Assembly (NCBI GenBank): GCA_018340375.1
Contig: JAFFJZ010000029.1
Location: 1,116,001 to 1,180,000, forward strand
Length of the DNA stretch: 64,000 nt
From: Gonatopus flavifemur
Lineage: Eukaryota; Arthropoda; Insecta; Hymenoptera; Dryinidae
Direction: 5' to 3'
The notes under the pieces were generated by a model. The model was not told the origin of the DNA. It ran no database searches and saw nothing but the letters and a program-made list of their open reading frames with translations. The translations under genes were made by a program, and so were the position numbers. Shown in pieces: positions 1-10,405 of this stretch. Every line of letters begins with the position of its first letter. Within the stretch, counting starts at the first letter, position 1.

Positions 1-495
1 CCTACCATTGAACCGCGAATTATTTTTCTGAATGGTGAAAGGCATGAAACGAACATCGGACTTGTCGATTTTCCTCTCATTCGCAAGATTCCAGCCTTCA
101 ACCCCCATTTACCCCTCTAAAATGGCCGCGTAACACGTCGAGACCTATACCATTCGATTCGGCATGGAAAAAGCTATAAGAAAACCTATCACGGAACCGC
201 GAATTATCTTTCTGAATGGTAGAAGGCATGGAAAAACTTGTAAATCATGATATATTTCCACTTCTTCCCGCACTAAAAACTCAAATATCCCGTTCAAAAT
301 GCATTCAAGTGTTTCTAGACCTATCTCATTCGATTCAGCGCATCAAAATCTACAAAGATCGGTCATTTCCATTCCGATAGTAGTCTTGGTTCGTCCGCTA
401 GTTGGATTTCAATATCAGAAAACTCAAAAGTACAGTCCCTTCCAAAAGTGTAGTCGTACGTCTGCTACGACGCTGAAACTAGCAGAATTGAGCTA
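1..495. repeat. Degenerate direct repeats, about 185 bp apart
   Basis: Two segments recur: an 'accgcgaattat..tctgaatgg' block near 12 and 198, and a 'agacctat..cattcgattc' block near 142 and 318. The spacing of about 175-190 bp suggests the end of a degenerate tandem array running in from the left edge. The short ORF at 299-496 lies inside it and resembles no protein I know. Confidence 0.5.
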
Positions 496-599
496 ACAGA
501 CTTGAACTTCAACTCATCGTAGAATTGTCGTAGAATGATGAAACCGACACCAATGAGATTTCTGAATCGTAATCTTCAAAAATATGTATTTTGTAAAAA

Positions 600-902
600 T
601 TTCAATTCACATTACTTCAGTTTACAAACGGGGTCTGCTAGTTTACGTCTGCTAGCTTCAACTTCATACATCTGCTAGCTCTCGTTCGGTCGCTTCAGCT
701 CCATATAGTTACTATAACCAAAACATCTCAACTAAACATTTTTAATGAGAGCTACTAAAAAATTTGATTGATTCGACCAAGAAAACATACTTGATTCATT
801 GCTTTATTGTATCAACTATACTTTTTTGGTTGAATTAATCAAACTTTCAGGAGCTTCTACTAAGAATATCGAGTTGGGATGTTTTAGTTACAGTAACCAT
901 AG
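600..902. repeat. TCTGCTAG motif cluster and palindromic MITE-like element
   Basis: The part before 700 repeats a TCTGCTAG-like word. From about 703 to 902 the sequence folds back: ATAGTTACTATAACCAAAAC at the left pairs with GTTTTAGTTACAGTAACCAT at the right. Nothing here is coding. It is probably a short non-autonomous element; the family is unknown and I cannot fix the target duplication. Confidence 0.5.
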
Positions 903-1203
903 AAATTCATCTCAGTGTGGAATGATAATTATGTAATTTCAACATTTTCAATTGTTCATTGGGACAAATAATTGAAATATTGATGAGGATCATCGACTTG
1001 AACCATAACCGGAGACTGCTGATGAAGATCTAGCATCCATGAGTGCACAAACATCAGGCCATATTTGGTCCTTGGCGTGGGCCAAGAATGGACTAAATCT
1101 GGCTCAATGTTTATTCGCACATGCACGGAAAACAAGGAATACTTGCAGCAGCTACTCACGTAATCGATTTTCGACCATCTACGAAAAGTAATTACGCTAA
1201 CTA

Positions 1204-1405
1204 CACCGAGAAAAAAGGTTTAGTTGAATATTAGACAGCTGAGAAATTTAGCTACTCTAAATAAAAATCCAGTTGAACCAAATAAATTTTATTTGTCACA
1301 TCACAATTTCTTATTTATATTAAATAAACTGTTTAATTCATATTTCAGACAACTAGACTCTTATGTACGCCAAGTGAAATTGAGCTGAGACAACTAAACT
1401 GGGAA
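1204..1405. mobile_element. Partial CACCGAGAAAAAA-terminal element
   Basis: The left terminus TA|CACCGAGAAAAAAGG matches the CACnGAG terminal family of this window. Inner sequence AGTTGAATATTAGACAGCTG has an inverted counterpart near 1380-1403. The matching right terminus is not recognisable; the element abuts a small hairpin (cgggatatctct / agagatatcccg, about 1408-1465). Confidence 0.4.
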
Positions 1406-1551
1406 TTCGGGATATCTCTTTCTCTTTTTTATTAACAATGATAACACAAGACAGAGATATCCCGAGTTTGCTCCAGTGCAGTTAACCGAATTCGCTTGTA
1501 TTGAATACTAAAAATTGACGAGTTTGGAAAGTGGCACCTAGTACCGGACGC

Positions 1552-2166
1552 TTATAAAAAAAAAGAAGAAAAGTAATTTTCAAAATTATCTAATCTTGCA
1601 GCGATCACAAATATGATTGTCAGAGCATTCAGGAACATCCGCATACGCCTCATGAGCCCATTCTTCACAATTTTGACACTGAATCTAGTCACCTGAGTCT
1701 TGTTGAATCCTACAGCGCGAAACAAACTTGTCGATTCTAGAATTCTGAGACTAAGGTCAGGATGTCTCTTCAAGAAATCATAATGGAAATGTTCCCCAGC
1801 TGATTCTTTGTTTCTGTTAAATCTATGCTTGATATTCAGTGATTCTGCTAGCTCATAGGCAAGGGTGAGAAATTCTTTTCGTGTCAGCGGCATGCGTCTA
1901 TTAGACAAATCTGTCACATGATTACCCAGTGTTTTTTCGTCCTCTTCGCTGAATGTGTTAACAAATCTTCCCGTTTTTGGTTTAACAGTATATTCACTTC
2001 CGCTTTTCCAAATTTTTACGCGGTCAAACAAGGTACTTTTGGGTACTGAATATTTTACCGCAGCTCCTCTGCCACTTATCTTCGCAGATAAAACTTTTTG
2101 AATCGCTGTGTGCATACTCTCAGCCGACCATTGTTCTTTTTGGGATATTTCTGATTGATTAGGCAT
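1552..2166 (-). CDS. Tigger/pogo-type transposase N-terminus (psq HTH + CENP-B HTH), DDE domain missing
   Basis: The 204-codon ORF starts with ATG at 2166. Residues about 12-55 read as a psq-type helix-turn-helix (WSAESMHTAIQKVL.., ..AAVKYSVPKSTLFDRVK). Residues about 70-160 read as a CENP-B/Tc5-type HTH (LTRKEFLTLAYELAESL.., FLKRHPDLSLR.., VGFNKTQVTRF). In intact relatives this is followed by a DDE integrase core of roughly 200 residues. Here the similarity stops at residue about 162, and the rest is a frame artefact read across a zinc-finger segment coded in another frame. The product could bind DNA but could not catalyse transposition. Whether it is expressed is unknown. It could be an exon of a domesticated jerky/Tigger-like gene, but the bounding inverted repeats favour a defective transposon. 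Confidence 0.75.
   Translation of the reverse strand: MPNQSEISQKEQWSAESMHTAIQKVLSAKISGRGAAVKYSVPKSTLFDRVKIWKSGSEYTVKPKTGRFVNTFSEEDEKTLGNHVTDLSNRRMPLTRKEFLTLAYELAESLNIKHRFNRNKESAGEHFHYDFLKRHPDLSLRILESTSLFRAVGFNKTQVTRFSVKIVKNGLMRRMRMFLNALTIIFVIAARLDNFENYFSSFFL
1586..1681 (-). pseudogene. Displaced C-terminal PHD-like zinc finger of the same transposase
   Basis: Reading the minus strand from 1681 in another frame than the main ORF gives 31 residues ending at a TAA (1586-1588). They follow the pattern C-x2-C-x2-W-x-H with later C and C-x2-C (QCQNCEEWAHEAYADV.. ..HICDRC). This is the WAHE-type PHD-like finger found at the C-terminus of many insect Tigger/jerky-like transposases. One expected Cys is Tyr (EAYA). 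Its position directly after the HTH block shows that the catalytic core was deleted. Confidence 0.65.
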
Positions 2167-2630
2167 GTCTGAGCGTCACTGCAATGAATGGAAATCAGTT
2201 TTGTAATGGAATAAATGAAAAATATGTGTCCGGTATTGGGGGACAAGTTCAGTGTCCGATACTAGAGACTCGTCAAGTGAGATTAAATATGAAAAATTAC
2301 GCTAGTTGGTAAGTATTTCAACTGTTATTGTAGATTATTCGAAAGAATACATACCGTTGAACACCTTAGATGAAAAATGGAATAGAAATAACCTCAGTTG
2401 TTCAAAATATGTACATGTAAAAGTTAGAAGCGGCACAAAAATACTATATATAAGGCTCAAATATGAATTGATTCTTGGGGAGGTGCGCATGCACACAGCC
2501 GCCTAGCGGTACTTTTCGTCACTTCGCTCGATGTACGTATTCAAACTATGCAACAAATACATATACATTGTTTTCAGTTCGATAGATATTCTCAGTGTCC
2601 GGTACTAAGTGCCGTCCGACGTTACGGGAC

Positions 2631-2960
2631 TTCCCCCTACAAGAGAAATGGTGAAGAATTCTGATCTTACATAGTAACATTCACGATTTTATATAAAATA
2701 AGACCGAATGCTATGTCAGCATGGTAAATATCACCATTCTTTTCTCTCCTTGTAAGGCCTGGTCAGGCCTTATTTCAATGAGATTCAATTTCATCATCGT
2801 TTTTCAATTCATTTTCAGAAGTATATGAAATGATGCCAAATGATTTTCAGAGGAAATTCTAATAGAAAATTCAATAAGAAATTTCCATTGCAGAAACCTG
2901 ATTCATTCGTATTGAATTTTTTCAGTGAGAATAAATGGGAATGTATGAGAATGTTTAGCC
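2631..2960. repeat. Short inverted repeat and AT-rich filler
   Basis: CTACAAGAGAAATGGTGA near 2635 pairs imperfectly with the complement of CACCATTCTTTTCTCTCC near 2734-2752. The sequence to 2960 is AT-rich without an ORF and ends in a TTTTTTCAGTGAG-like terminus. It is weakly supported as one or two decayed MITEs. Confidence 0.3.
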
Positions 2961-3211
2961 CAGGACTGTAGACGCATTCAATAATCGCGAAAAAAAAGCG
3001 CGAAGTTGCAGTAATTTCGTTGCATGATAATGCTCGATTACATGTGACAAAAGCTCTTAAAGAAACCTTATCGGTACTTCAACGGGAAGTTTCGCCTCAC
3101 ACCGCGTATTTATGCGGTTTTGCTCTTCCAGATTATCATCTTTTTCGATCGATGCAGCACAGCTTTGCTGATCATAACTTCAAAAAATATGAATAAATGA
3201 AAAAACAGCTG

Positions 3212-3345
3212 CCCGTGTAGAAATTCCATCAGTAACGCCATAATAATAATCGGAGCCTAACAAGGATTAAATGGTGAATGTGACGCAAAAATCATTACAA
3301 CCTAATTGGGTATCAACAGGGCTCCCATCGGGGCCGGAATAATTC
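3212..3345. mobile_element. Single CCCGTGTAGAAATTCC terminus (partial element)
   Basis: CCCGTGTAGAAATTCC begins at 3212 and matches the CCCnnGTnGAAA terminal family seen complete elsewhere in the window. No clean partner end is visible, so this is a solo or truncated end. The following 480 bases to 3827 are AT-rich and without a gene. Confidence 0.35.
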
Positions 3346-3827
3346 CATTTTATACCTGTTTTTTTCATTAATCATGGAGAAAATTTGAATATAAAATATG
3401 AATCAAATTGAAGAAAATTGAAGAAAAACAATTTGATTCATCAGTTGAAGGGTAATTCATAGTTTTATTTACAATTCAAACTCATTCAAATTTGTGAATA
3501 ATACGAATGGAGGTTATATATGAATCATTAAGCTAAAACCAGCAACCTAAAGCTAGCAGCTAATTGTTGTAACTTTTGATTCAATGTGGTTCCAGCTGTG
3601 TTCACGTCAAAAATCAATTGAGTGGCATTCTACTAAATTTCTCAGATATTTAAATCTTTGATCAAAGTTTTGTGGAAAGAGTTATGATAATCGGCTGCTA
3701 GCTTTACGGGTGCCAGTTTCAGTTTCATTCATAAGTCAGATTCCATTTCAAAAAACATATCTTATTATCGAAAATCTACACCTAACAATGAGTATTTCCA
3801 TCATTCATACTTCTAATACCAATAATT

Positions 3828-4035
3828 CCCACATAGCAACAGAGGTTATGTCGTTCCAAAAGTATTCCAAAAGATATCTTTAAGATGTCTTATGCAACAT
3901 GAAAAGAACGATTTAAGAAACATTTGTTCTCGAGAAAGGATCTTTCTTAAATTCTTCTTTTTATGTTGCATAAGACATCTTGAAGATATCTTTTAGAATA
4001 CTTTTGGAACGACATAGCCTCTGTTCCTATGTGGG
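3828..4035. mobile_element. 208-bp palindromic MITE, CCCACATAG termini, TT duplication
   Basis: CCCACATAGCAACAGAGG at the left is inverted as CCTCTGTTCCTATGTGGG at the right, and the arms pair nearly throughout (TATGTCGTTCCAAAAGTATT and its complement). Flanks are TT at 3826-3827 and TT at 4036-4037, a direct repeat. A member of the 2-bp-duplication class. Confidence 0.8.
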
Positions 4036-4717
4036 TTGCGTCTATTTCTTTTTGCGGAGCTAGCGAATGTTGCGTAATTGTCGAAAGCATGAAATTTTCA
4101 TCGGTAAATCAATTCAACAAGTACAAGTGTAATAGGGATCAGAAATATTACTTTTTCAAATATTTCCGAGTAGAAATGATCTAGGGATTCGCGAGTTTTG
4201 TAACGCTTGACTAGCCTAAAACTAGACACTTGCAAGTGCTTCGTGCATTGAAAAAAATGGTAGAGTGTCGCAGTTCCGAAGGTCCATTTTCCCGGAAGTT
4301 CGATATACCGAAATATTCCTAGATGTTACTAGCCATCTAACTATTATATTTTAAGGTACTGAAATTTTGTCGCGACATTGCAGCTTCCACCGTGTGTTCA
4401 ATACCTATGAAAACAATGGATTTCTAAGAATAAGATTTGGGGTGTTCCAAGCCAACTAGGCATCGTTGGTTTCACTACCCAGAAAGCACAGAAAATTGTC
4501 TCAACGTTTTGAAAACATGCACTCGGTTTTGCGTATTTTGGTCCCCGAGGAGTAAGTTTTTTAAATATTTAGAGTACCTGCATTTTGGATGCCCCTGAAT
4601 ACGTTCTTAACTCGTTCTTTTCATCTACTACGGGCCGTTCTCATAATGTTTTTGCCCAACACACTTTCATGAAAACTAACCTTCAAAAACATATGCGCAG
4701 CTTCGCACGACGTAATG

Positions 4718-4969
4718 CACTGAAAAAAAAATTTATTCCAGTCAAATAAATATTTATTTGTCCCGTAGCAAAGAAATATCCATTAGAATTAACAAAATAT
4801 TCTTTGGAACCAAAATAATTTATTTGAATTAAGTAGATGGTTTTAATCGTTTATTTGATTCGAATAAATTATTTTGGTTCCAAAGTATATTTTGTTAATT
4901 CTAATAAATATTTCTCTGGTACAGGACAAATAAATATTTATTTGACTGAAATGAATTTTTTTTTCAGTG
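4718..4969. mobile_element. 252-bp palindromic MITE, copy 1, TG duplication
   Basis: It begins CACTGAAAAAAAAATTTATT and ends in the complement. Interior words such as CAAATAAATATTTATTTG, TTAGAATTAACAAAATATTC and GGAACCAAAATAATTTATT occur on both arms. Direct TG flanks lie at 4716-4717 and 4970-4971. A second copy of the same length is at 61703-61954. Confidence 0.85.
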
Positions 4970-5130
4970 TGGAAACCTTTATTGAACACGTTTCCAGAAC
5001 GTCGCACGGTGAAGATGAATAGAACGAACCGGGACATTTGCACGTACCTGGGACATACATGTGACGTTCTTAGAACATCCCGAAACGTTATTTCTACGTT
5101 CTCTGTGCAATCAAGCACGTTTTTTGAACA

Positions 5131-5508
5131 CACTGAGAAAAAAGTTTCCTTCTGACAAATCAACGCATTTGGTTGAGCATTTTCAAGAAGTATCATTTCA
5201 TACAAATAAGACATACTGATTATGACCAAACATTGTGTTGAGTCAAGAAATTCATATTTATTAACTATAACCAAATCATTCATTTGATTCAAAGTGATTG
5301 GAGTTAATGTAAATGATTATGAGTTCTTGTCGAATTCAGATCTATCGAATCATAGTCGGTATGAAGTTGACTCAAAGCAATATGTGGTGTATTCAACAAC
5401 TATGTGATAAAATGAATATTAGTAAATATTTCTTTGCTCGTATCCAAATATACGATTTATTTACTGTAAACAAATCTCATTTGAGTCAACGAATCCTTTT
5501 TCTCAGTG
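5131..5508. mobile_element. 378-bp CACTGAGAAAAAA-terminal MITE, CA duplication
   Basis: Termini are CACTGAGAAAAAAG and CTTTTTCTCAGTG. CA flanks both sides as a direct repeat (5129-5130, 5509-5510). The interior repeats TTTGAGTCA/TTGACTCAA and CAAATCATT-like words in both orientations. The several ORFs crossing it are translations of these repeats. Confidence 0.8.
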
Positions 5509-5699
5509 CATTCAAAAGACCTCCCGGTGCTGTATGGGTAATACCAGGATTTGTAGATGTTCAACACACAACAGGATTTTGCATTTCGGTGTATCGGACT
5601 TTCGGGAAAATTGACCTTCGGGACTGAGACACTCTACCGAAAAAAGTGTGTGGTTATCCGAACGATCTGAAGTATGGATTTTCCTATGAATTCAAATTA

Positions 5700-5860
5700 G
5701 GCTAACCTCCCATGGACCGGAATTCGTTCCGGCGGAATGACTTTAAACCAATCGCTTTCACAATTTCTTTTAGAGCGTTCTATCAGAAATCTATAAAAAA
5801 TTGTGCATTGGTTCAATTTTCATTCCGCCGGAACGAATTCCGGTCCATGGGAGGCCAGCC
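5700..5860. mobile_element. 161-bp Harbinger-type MITE with TTA duplication
   Basis: Terminal inverted repeats of about 40 bp start GGCTAACCTCCCATGGACC and include GAATTCGTTCCGGCGGAAT on both arms. TTA at 5697-5699 is duplicated at 5861-5863. A 3-bp TWA duplication is typical of PIF/Harbinger. It has no coding capacity. Confidence 0.75.
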
Positions 5861-6242
5861 TTAGAGTATTTTGGTAGAAAGAAAGCATGCTCGGATGGTA
5901 ACATTCGTATTCTTCAGGGTGTCTATCGGCTGGGAATTCTGTGCGTCATTGGTTATTCTAATCAACGTGAATTTTTGGTGGGTTGATTCCGTTAGAAATT
6001 TGGTTTGACTGAAATTGAGGACTAGAAATGTGACCCATGAACAGATTTGAGCAACGCTGTTGATATAAAAATGTATTCCTGATGAATGAATATAAATCAT
6101 CGATTTCATATCAATTTATTTAAAAAATGTCATGACAGGAACATTTCAAATCGAAAAATCATAAAAGCTTGTGAATACTAATCATATAACATATATAAGC
6201 TTCAGTGATATCTATGGAAAATGTCTTGATTTTATATTTTTA

Positions 6243-6498
6243 CACTGAGAAAAATTATCTACTATAAATTATTAGACTCGCTAGTATATTGAGGATATAC
6301 TTGCATTTTAAGGTTATATACCAAACATTCTGATCAAAAGCATCATACTTTCTATTATAAAATGTCATTATCCTACCATTAACTCCCAGAAAGTCTGGTA
6401 CTTTTGAAGAGAATGTTTGGTATATACCTTCAGAATGCAAGTATGTCCGCAATATACTAGCGAGTCTAGTAATTTATAATAGACAATTTTTCTCCGTG
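6243..6498. mobile_element. 256-bp palindromic CACTGAG/CACGGAG MITE, TA flanks
   Basis: It starts CACTGAGAAAAATTATC and ends GACAATTTTTCTCCGTG, with TA on both sides. The arms pair through TATATACCAAACATTC and GTATATTGAGGATATAC with a few mismatches. Here TA is palindromic and could belong to the inverted repeat, but sister elements carry non-palindromic duplications. Confidence 0.75.
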
Positions 6499-6680
6499 TA
6501 CAAATAAAAATATATGAATAGGTAATAAGATATGATGATAATAAAAACAACAATAACAACAACAATAATAATAATAATACACGATCAATAATAATGTTCA
6601 CAATCAAGGATTATTTTTAGAGTATTTTTCTGTCTAATAGAACAAAGTACAAAGTAATGAAATTATAGTTGAATTTTGGA

Positions 6681-6821
6681 GGTAAGGGGTCTTCTGACCA
6701 AAAAAGTTTTTGGCCGAATGGACATGATTTGACAATCGCTAGTCATTGTCATTCTTTAGTGCCCTCTGAAATCGATTAGTGATTGTCAAATCATGTCGAT
6801 TCGGCCAAAATACCCCCTACC
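6681..6821. mobile_element. 140-bp foldback MITE with GGCCGAAT..CATGATTTGACAATC arms
   Basis: GGTAAGGGGT at 6681 is inverted as ACCCCCTACC at 6812-6821. The arms share TTTTGGCCGAATGGACATG and ATTTGACAATCGCTAGTC. The family is unknown and no clear target duplication was found. Confidence 0.6.
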
Positions 6822-6884
6822 AATTTTGGAATATCTTGAATACAAAATTTGCTACAATATATTCGGGAGCTCTAGTGGATCATG

Positions 6885-7008
6885 CATACATACATACATA
6901 CATATATGTATATATACATATACAAATATACAAATATACACACATAAATTCATTCATACATCTATTTACACATATATACATACCCATATCCATGTTTATA
7001 TCTATATG
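6885..7008. repeat. CATA/TACA-rich simple sequence
   Basis: Imperfect CATACATA, TATACATA and ACAAATA runs. The ORFs at 6779-7075 and 6793-7023 (HTYIHIYIYT-like) are products of this simple sequence, not genes. Confidence 0.7.
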
Positions 7009-7011
7009 CCG

Positions 7012-7552
7012 GGTGTTTCATAGTTCACTGAAAGAATTTCACAGGCGTATTTCCGGTCTGAAAAATTTTTGTTGAGTCTTAGTTTTTGAGATAGGAGCAT
7101 TTTTAGAATTTTTTTCAAATCCAAATCATTCAAAAGCACTGTGTGTTACATATTTGAGCTTGACACGATTCGTCAAGTTGGAAAATCGTGGATCTTTGAG
7201 AAAAAAATCAAAGTATCCAGTCATCCCATGTTTTGTAGCTATAATAACTCAAAGTTGCTGGATTCTGATCGGCTGGAAGCCAAAAAATTCCAAATTGCTA
7301 TAACCTTAAATCGAAAAATGACAGAATAGTACATTTTTCCCAGAGATCCGCCGTTTCCTAACTTAGCCAATGGTGTCAAGCTCAAGTATGTAACACACAG
7401 TGCTTTTGAATGATGTGGATTCGAAAAAAAAAATATAAAAATTCTAATATCTCAAAAACTAAACCTCGCAAAAATTTTGCCAAATAGGAAATCATTACAT
7501 TTTGACTGCAGAATAACGCCTGTGAAGTTTTTTCAGTGAACTATGAAACATC
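7012..7552. mobile_element. 540-bp foldback element with GTTTCATAGTTCACTG ends
   Basis: GGGTGTTTCATAGTTCACTG at the left is inverted at the right (CAGTGAACTATGAAACATC). The arms of about 160-185 bp pair through GAATTTTT, CATTCAAAAGCACTGTGTG and GAGCTTGACACC. The loop of about 200 bp holds no gene. The class is not certain. Confidence 0.65.
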
Positions 7553-7740
7553 TAACTTGATTCATACTTCAGAGAGTTGAAATAACCTCCCTTTTCTTTT
7601 GAAAAAAATAGAATTGATTGTTTATGAATCAATCAACTACATCTGCTTCGATAATATTCGAAAATTTGAAGTCATTTCAAAATTCATTCATCAATTATGT
7701 TAGCTAGGACACTATATTTGGATGTAAGATGATTGTTATG

Positions 7741-7875
7741 GGCCTGATTGTACCCTCATGGGCACCCGATTAGGACCTGATCGTTTATGCGTCACATTCT
7801 ACATCGATTCCTTACTTGGCCCTGATTTGTTTGAATTAGGCCCTGATTGAATCCTGATCAATTTTTCCACACGGG
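7741..7875. mobile_element. Partial CCCGTGTGGAAAAA-type element with CCTGATT repeats
   Basis: The right terminus AATTTTTCCACACGGG ends at 7875 and matches the CCC terminal family. The interior repeats (G)GCCCTGATT / CCTGATCG words several times. TG occurs on both sides (7739-7740, 7876-7877), but the left inverted repeat is missing, so it is an incomplete copy. The stretch 7876-8393 has no gene. Confidence 0.45.
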
Positions 7876-8393
7876 TGAGAACGTGAGTTACTACGAAATT
7901 TTTTTTTTATTTTCCTATGGGGAAGAATTATGCAAAGCGATGAAGAATACCTTGAATAAAATATGATTCAGAATATCATTTGCAACCATATTTTAACATA
8001 GATTATACCATAAAGATGAGAAATAATCAGTAATTCCTCGTATGTGTTATGTAGCAGCATGTAATACTCTCAAAAAAAAATTGCAGAATTAGTAGTCTTC
8101 TTTCCTTTCCAGTTAAGGGGAGAAGAGGAGCAGGGTTTTCAGCGAGGAAAAATACACTTTGTTTACGAATTTTTCTCAGGAAAATGGTTCGAGTGAATGT
8201 ATTCAAACCTTTTGTACATTACTGAGCATGGCTTTAAGAATATTCTGTGAAATTCTGATGCAAAAATATTCACAAACAAGCCGGTGACGGAGCTTTTGCG
8301 AGAGCGCCTTTGAAAATATACGATTTATCGTGTTCACTGTATTTCAGCTGAAAATTATCTGAAATCAAAAACCATTTGAATTGAGTCAAAGTA

Positions 8394-8610
8394 CACAGCG
8401 AAAAATTCTGTGTCACAGGAGGTCCACTCATACTTTGTGTTGAAAACAACATATCAAATTCTGAAATTCACAGATTTACAGTGTGAATTGAACATTTTTG
8501 TGTTAGTTTGATACATTTTTTGTGGTAACCCTTAACGGTCACACCTCACTCAGGCCACATAACGGCCACATGAGGTAACTCATTGCCTCACGCCGAAAAA
8601 CCCGGTCGGA
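8394..8610. repeat. Repeat fragment shared with 21408-21508, CACAGCGAAAAATT end
   Basis: TA|CACAGCGAAAAATTCTGTG, CAGGAGGTCCACTC and AACCCTTAACGG occur in this order and recur in reverse complement at 21408-21508 (CACAGTGAAAAATTTGG, CAGGAGGTCCACTC, CCCTTAACGG). It also contains inverted GGCCACAT/ATGTGGCC-like words. It is probably another member of the CACnGnG terminal family; its far end is not defined. Confidence 0.5.
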
Positions 8611-8689
8611 CAAGATGTGCAGATGTTTTGAGACTTTAAACTAATTGTGTCATGTTCGTTGACTAGTTCTTCAATATTTCTAATGGTTT

Positions 8690-9843
8690 CCCTGGTAGAA
8701 AAAATCTCTCTGAATCTCTCTGAAATCTCTCTGAATTTCTCTGAATCTCTCTATATTCTGGGACAAATTTCAGAGAGATTCAGAGTAATTCCAGAGTAAT
8801 TCAGAGGAAGTTAGAGACTTTTCCGATAGTGATACGTTCTGAATTCTTCAACTTTCTCCAAATCTCTCCGCATATCACTGAATCCCTCAGAATTTTATAG
8901 ATTTAAATTTCAAAGCTCCCTCTGAATTTACCTGAATATCTCTAAATTTCTCTAAATCTCCCGGAATCTAATGTATTCAGATTTCAAAGCTTCCTCTGAA
9001 TTCCTCTAAATTTCTCTGAATTACTCTGAATCTCTCTGAATTCCTCTAAATATCCCGGATTCGGATGGATTCAGATTTCAAAGCTTCCTCCGAATTCCTC
9101 TGAACCTCTCTGGATTACTCTAAACCTTTCTAAATTCCTCTGAATATTTCTAAAAAATTCCAGGCACAATTTTTCTTAATTTATGTTCCTCTGGAAGTCT
9201 CTGAAACTTCCAGAAAGCCTCTGAAATGCCGGACCAAGAATTGTACTGAATTCATTCCTCTCTGCATTTCCCAGACTTCCCCCGCATCTCTCTGAATTCC
9301 GCTGAATCTCTCTGAATCTTTCTGAAAAATCCCACGCACAATTTTTCCTAATTCACCTGTCTCTGTGAGTCTCTAACACTCCATGAATACCTCTGGAATC
9401 CTGAACCAAAAGTTTAGCTGAATTAATTCCTCTGAATTTCTCTGAATTCCTCTGAATCTCTCTGAATTCCTCTGAATCTCTCTGAATTACTCTGAATCTT
9501 GCTAAATTCCTCTGAATATTTCTGAAAAGTTCTACGCACAATCTTTCTAAATTCGTCTATCTCTGAAAGCGTCTGGCACTCCTTGAACGCCTCTGAAATG
9601 CAGGACCAAGAAATTTAGTGAATTTGTTCCTCTCTGAATTTCCCAGAATTTCCCTGCATCTTTCTGAGCTCCTCTGAATTTTTCTGAATCCTTCTGAAAA
9701 ATTCAAAGCACCAGTTCTCTCAATCCACTAATCTTTGAAATCCTCTGAACCACGCTGAATTGCTCTGAATTTCTCTGATTCTTTCTGAATCCCTCTGAAA
9801 CGTGAAATTTTCAGAGAGATTTAGAGAGATTTTCTTACCACGG
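8690..9843. mobile_element. 1.15-kb element composed of a CTCTGAAT-type satellite, TT duplication
   Basis: The left end CCCTGGTAGAAAAAATCTC and the right end, read inward, CCGTGGTAAGAAAATCTC form a terminal inverted repeat. TT flanks both sides (8688-8689, 9844-9845). Almost all of the interior is a degenerate 10-bp unit (TCTCTGAATT / CCTCTGAATC) on one strand, turning to the opposite orientation (ATTCAGAGAG) close to both termini. ORFs such as 9353-9541 (repeated EFREIQRNSE) are translations of the satellite. No gene is present. Confidence 0.8.
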
Positions 9844-10008
9844 TTAACTTGGTTAATTTATAGATGGCGTTCTAAAAACTGGCCATATAAGTCAAAATTC
9901 AGGAAAAATTGCAAAAAAATTCACTCCTCCGCCATTTTACAATATTAACGACTAAAACTCCAGGGTCGTCCGCACAATATATACCACTGCCACAAAAAAA
10001 CAATAACA

Positions 10009-10147
10009 AGCTTCGTTCGTTCTAAGGTGTTCTAAGTTGCCCCAACTTGCACCAAACCAATCAATTCATGTTTATAACTGGAAGAGCCAATCACAAATAT
10101 CTGGAGCACGTTGAAGCAACTTAGAACACCCTTGAACGAACGAAGCT
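10009..10147. mobile_element. 139-bp foldback MITE with AGCTTCGTTCGTTC ends
   Basis: AGCTTCGTTCGTTCTAAGG is inverted as CCTTGAACGAACGAAGCT, and the arms extend through GTGTTCTAAGTTGC. ACA flanks both sides (10006-10008, 10148-10150), a possible 3-bp duplication. Family unknown. The AT-rich stretch 10151-10401 holds no gene. Confidence 0.6.
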
Positions 10148-10405
10148 ACAGTATCCACCAATTCCTCAAAAAGTATATTTATTTTGCAAAATTACTGGTG
10201 AGAAAAATGAAAAAATTTACAAATCATGAAATTGAGGTTTTCGCGTTTTATTAGATTTTAGATACATATTCATGATTGGCAACGTGAAAATACTTTTTAG
10301 GCTTACTATGTAGTGGAGTCATACCTCACACATATCTGTCACCAGCAGATGCTGTTTGTTGTATTTATTCGAAAGGTTTGAGACCTCTAATTCCACGTTT
10401 TTTAA

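Larger units (their letters stand above)
1531..2619. mobile_element. Deleted Tigger/pogo-like element bounded by inverted GTACCGGAC repeats
   Basis: GGCACCTAGTACCGGACGC at 1532-1550 is inverted at 2594-2619 (GTGTCCGGTACTAAGTGCCG). A further GTGTCCGG(T/A)ACT-like word occurs twice near 2226-2265, as expected of subterminal repeats. The interval holds the psq-HTH ORF and a displaced zinc-finger fragment, so it looks like an internal-deletion derivative of a Tigger-type transposon. Exact ends and target duplication are not established. Confidence 0.55.
4246..5648. mobile_element. 1.4-kb inverted-repeat element with GAACGT-type interior, TG duplication
   Basis: The left end CATTGAAAAAAATGGTAGAG and the right end, read inward as CACTTTTTTCGGTAGAG, continue into well-matched arms (TCCCGAAGGTC, AATTTTCCCG, ATACCGAAAT). 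Flanks are TG on both sides. The interior carries many GAACGT/ACGTTC words in both orientations around 4600-5130 and hosts two later insertions (4718-4969 and 5131-5508). No protein is encoded. Confidence 0.65.

Noticed and set aside
6779..7075. 98- and 76-codon ORFs rich in HTYIHIYIYT
   Set aside because: They are translations of CATA/TACA simple sequence.
9353..9541. ORF with repeated EFREIQRNSE units as a repeat protein
   Set aside because: It is the CTCTGAAT satellite read in one frame; the repeat continues through all frames and far beyond the ORF.
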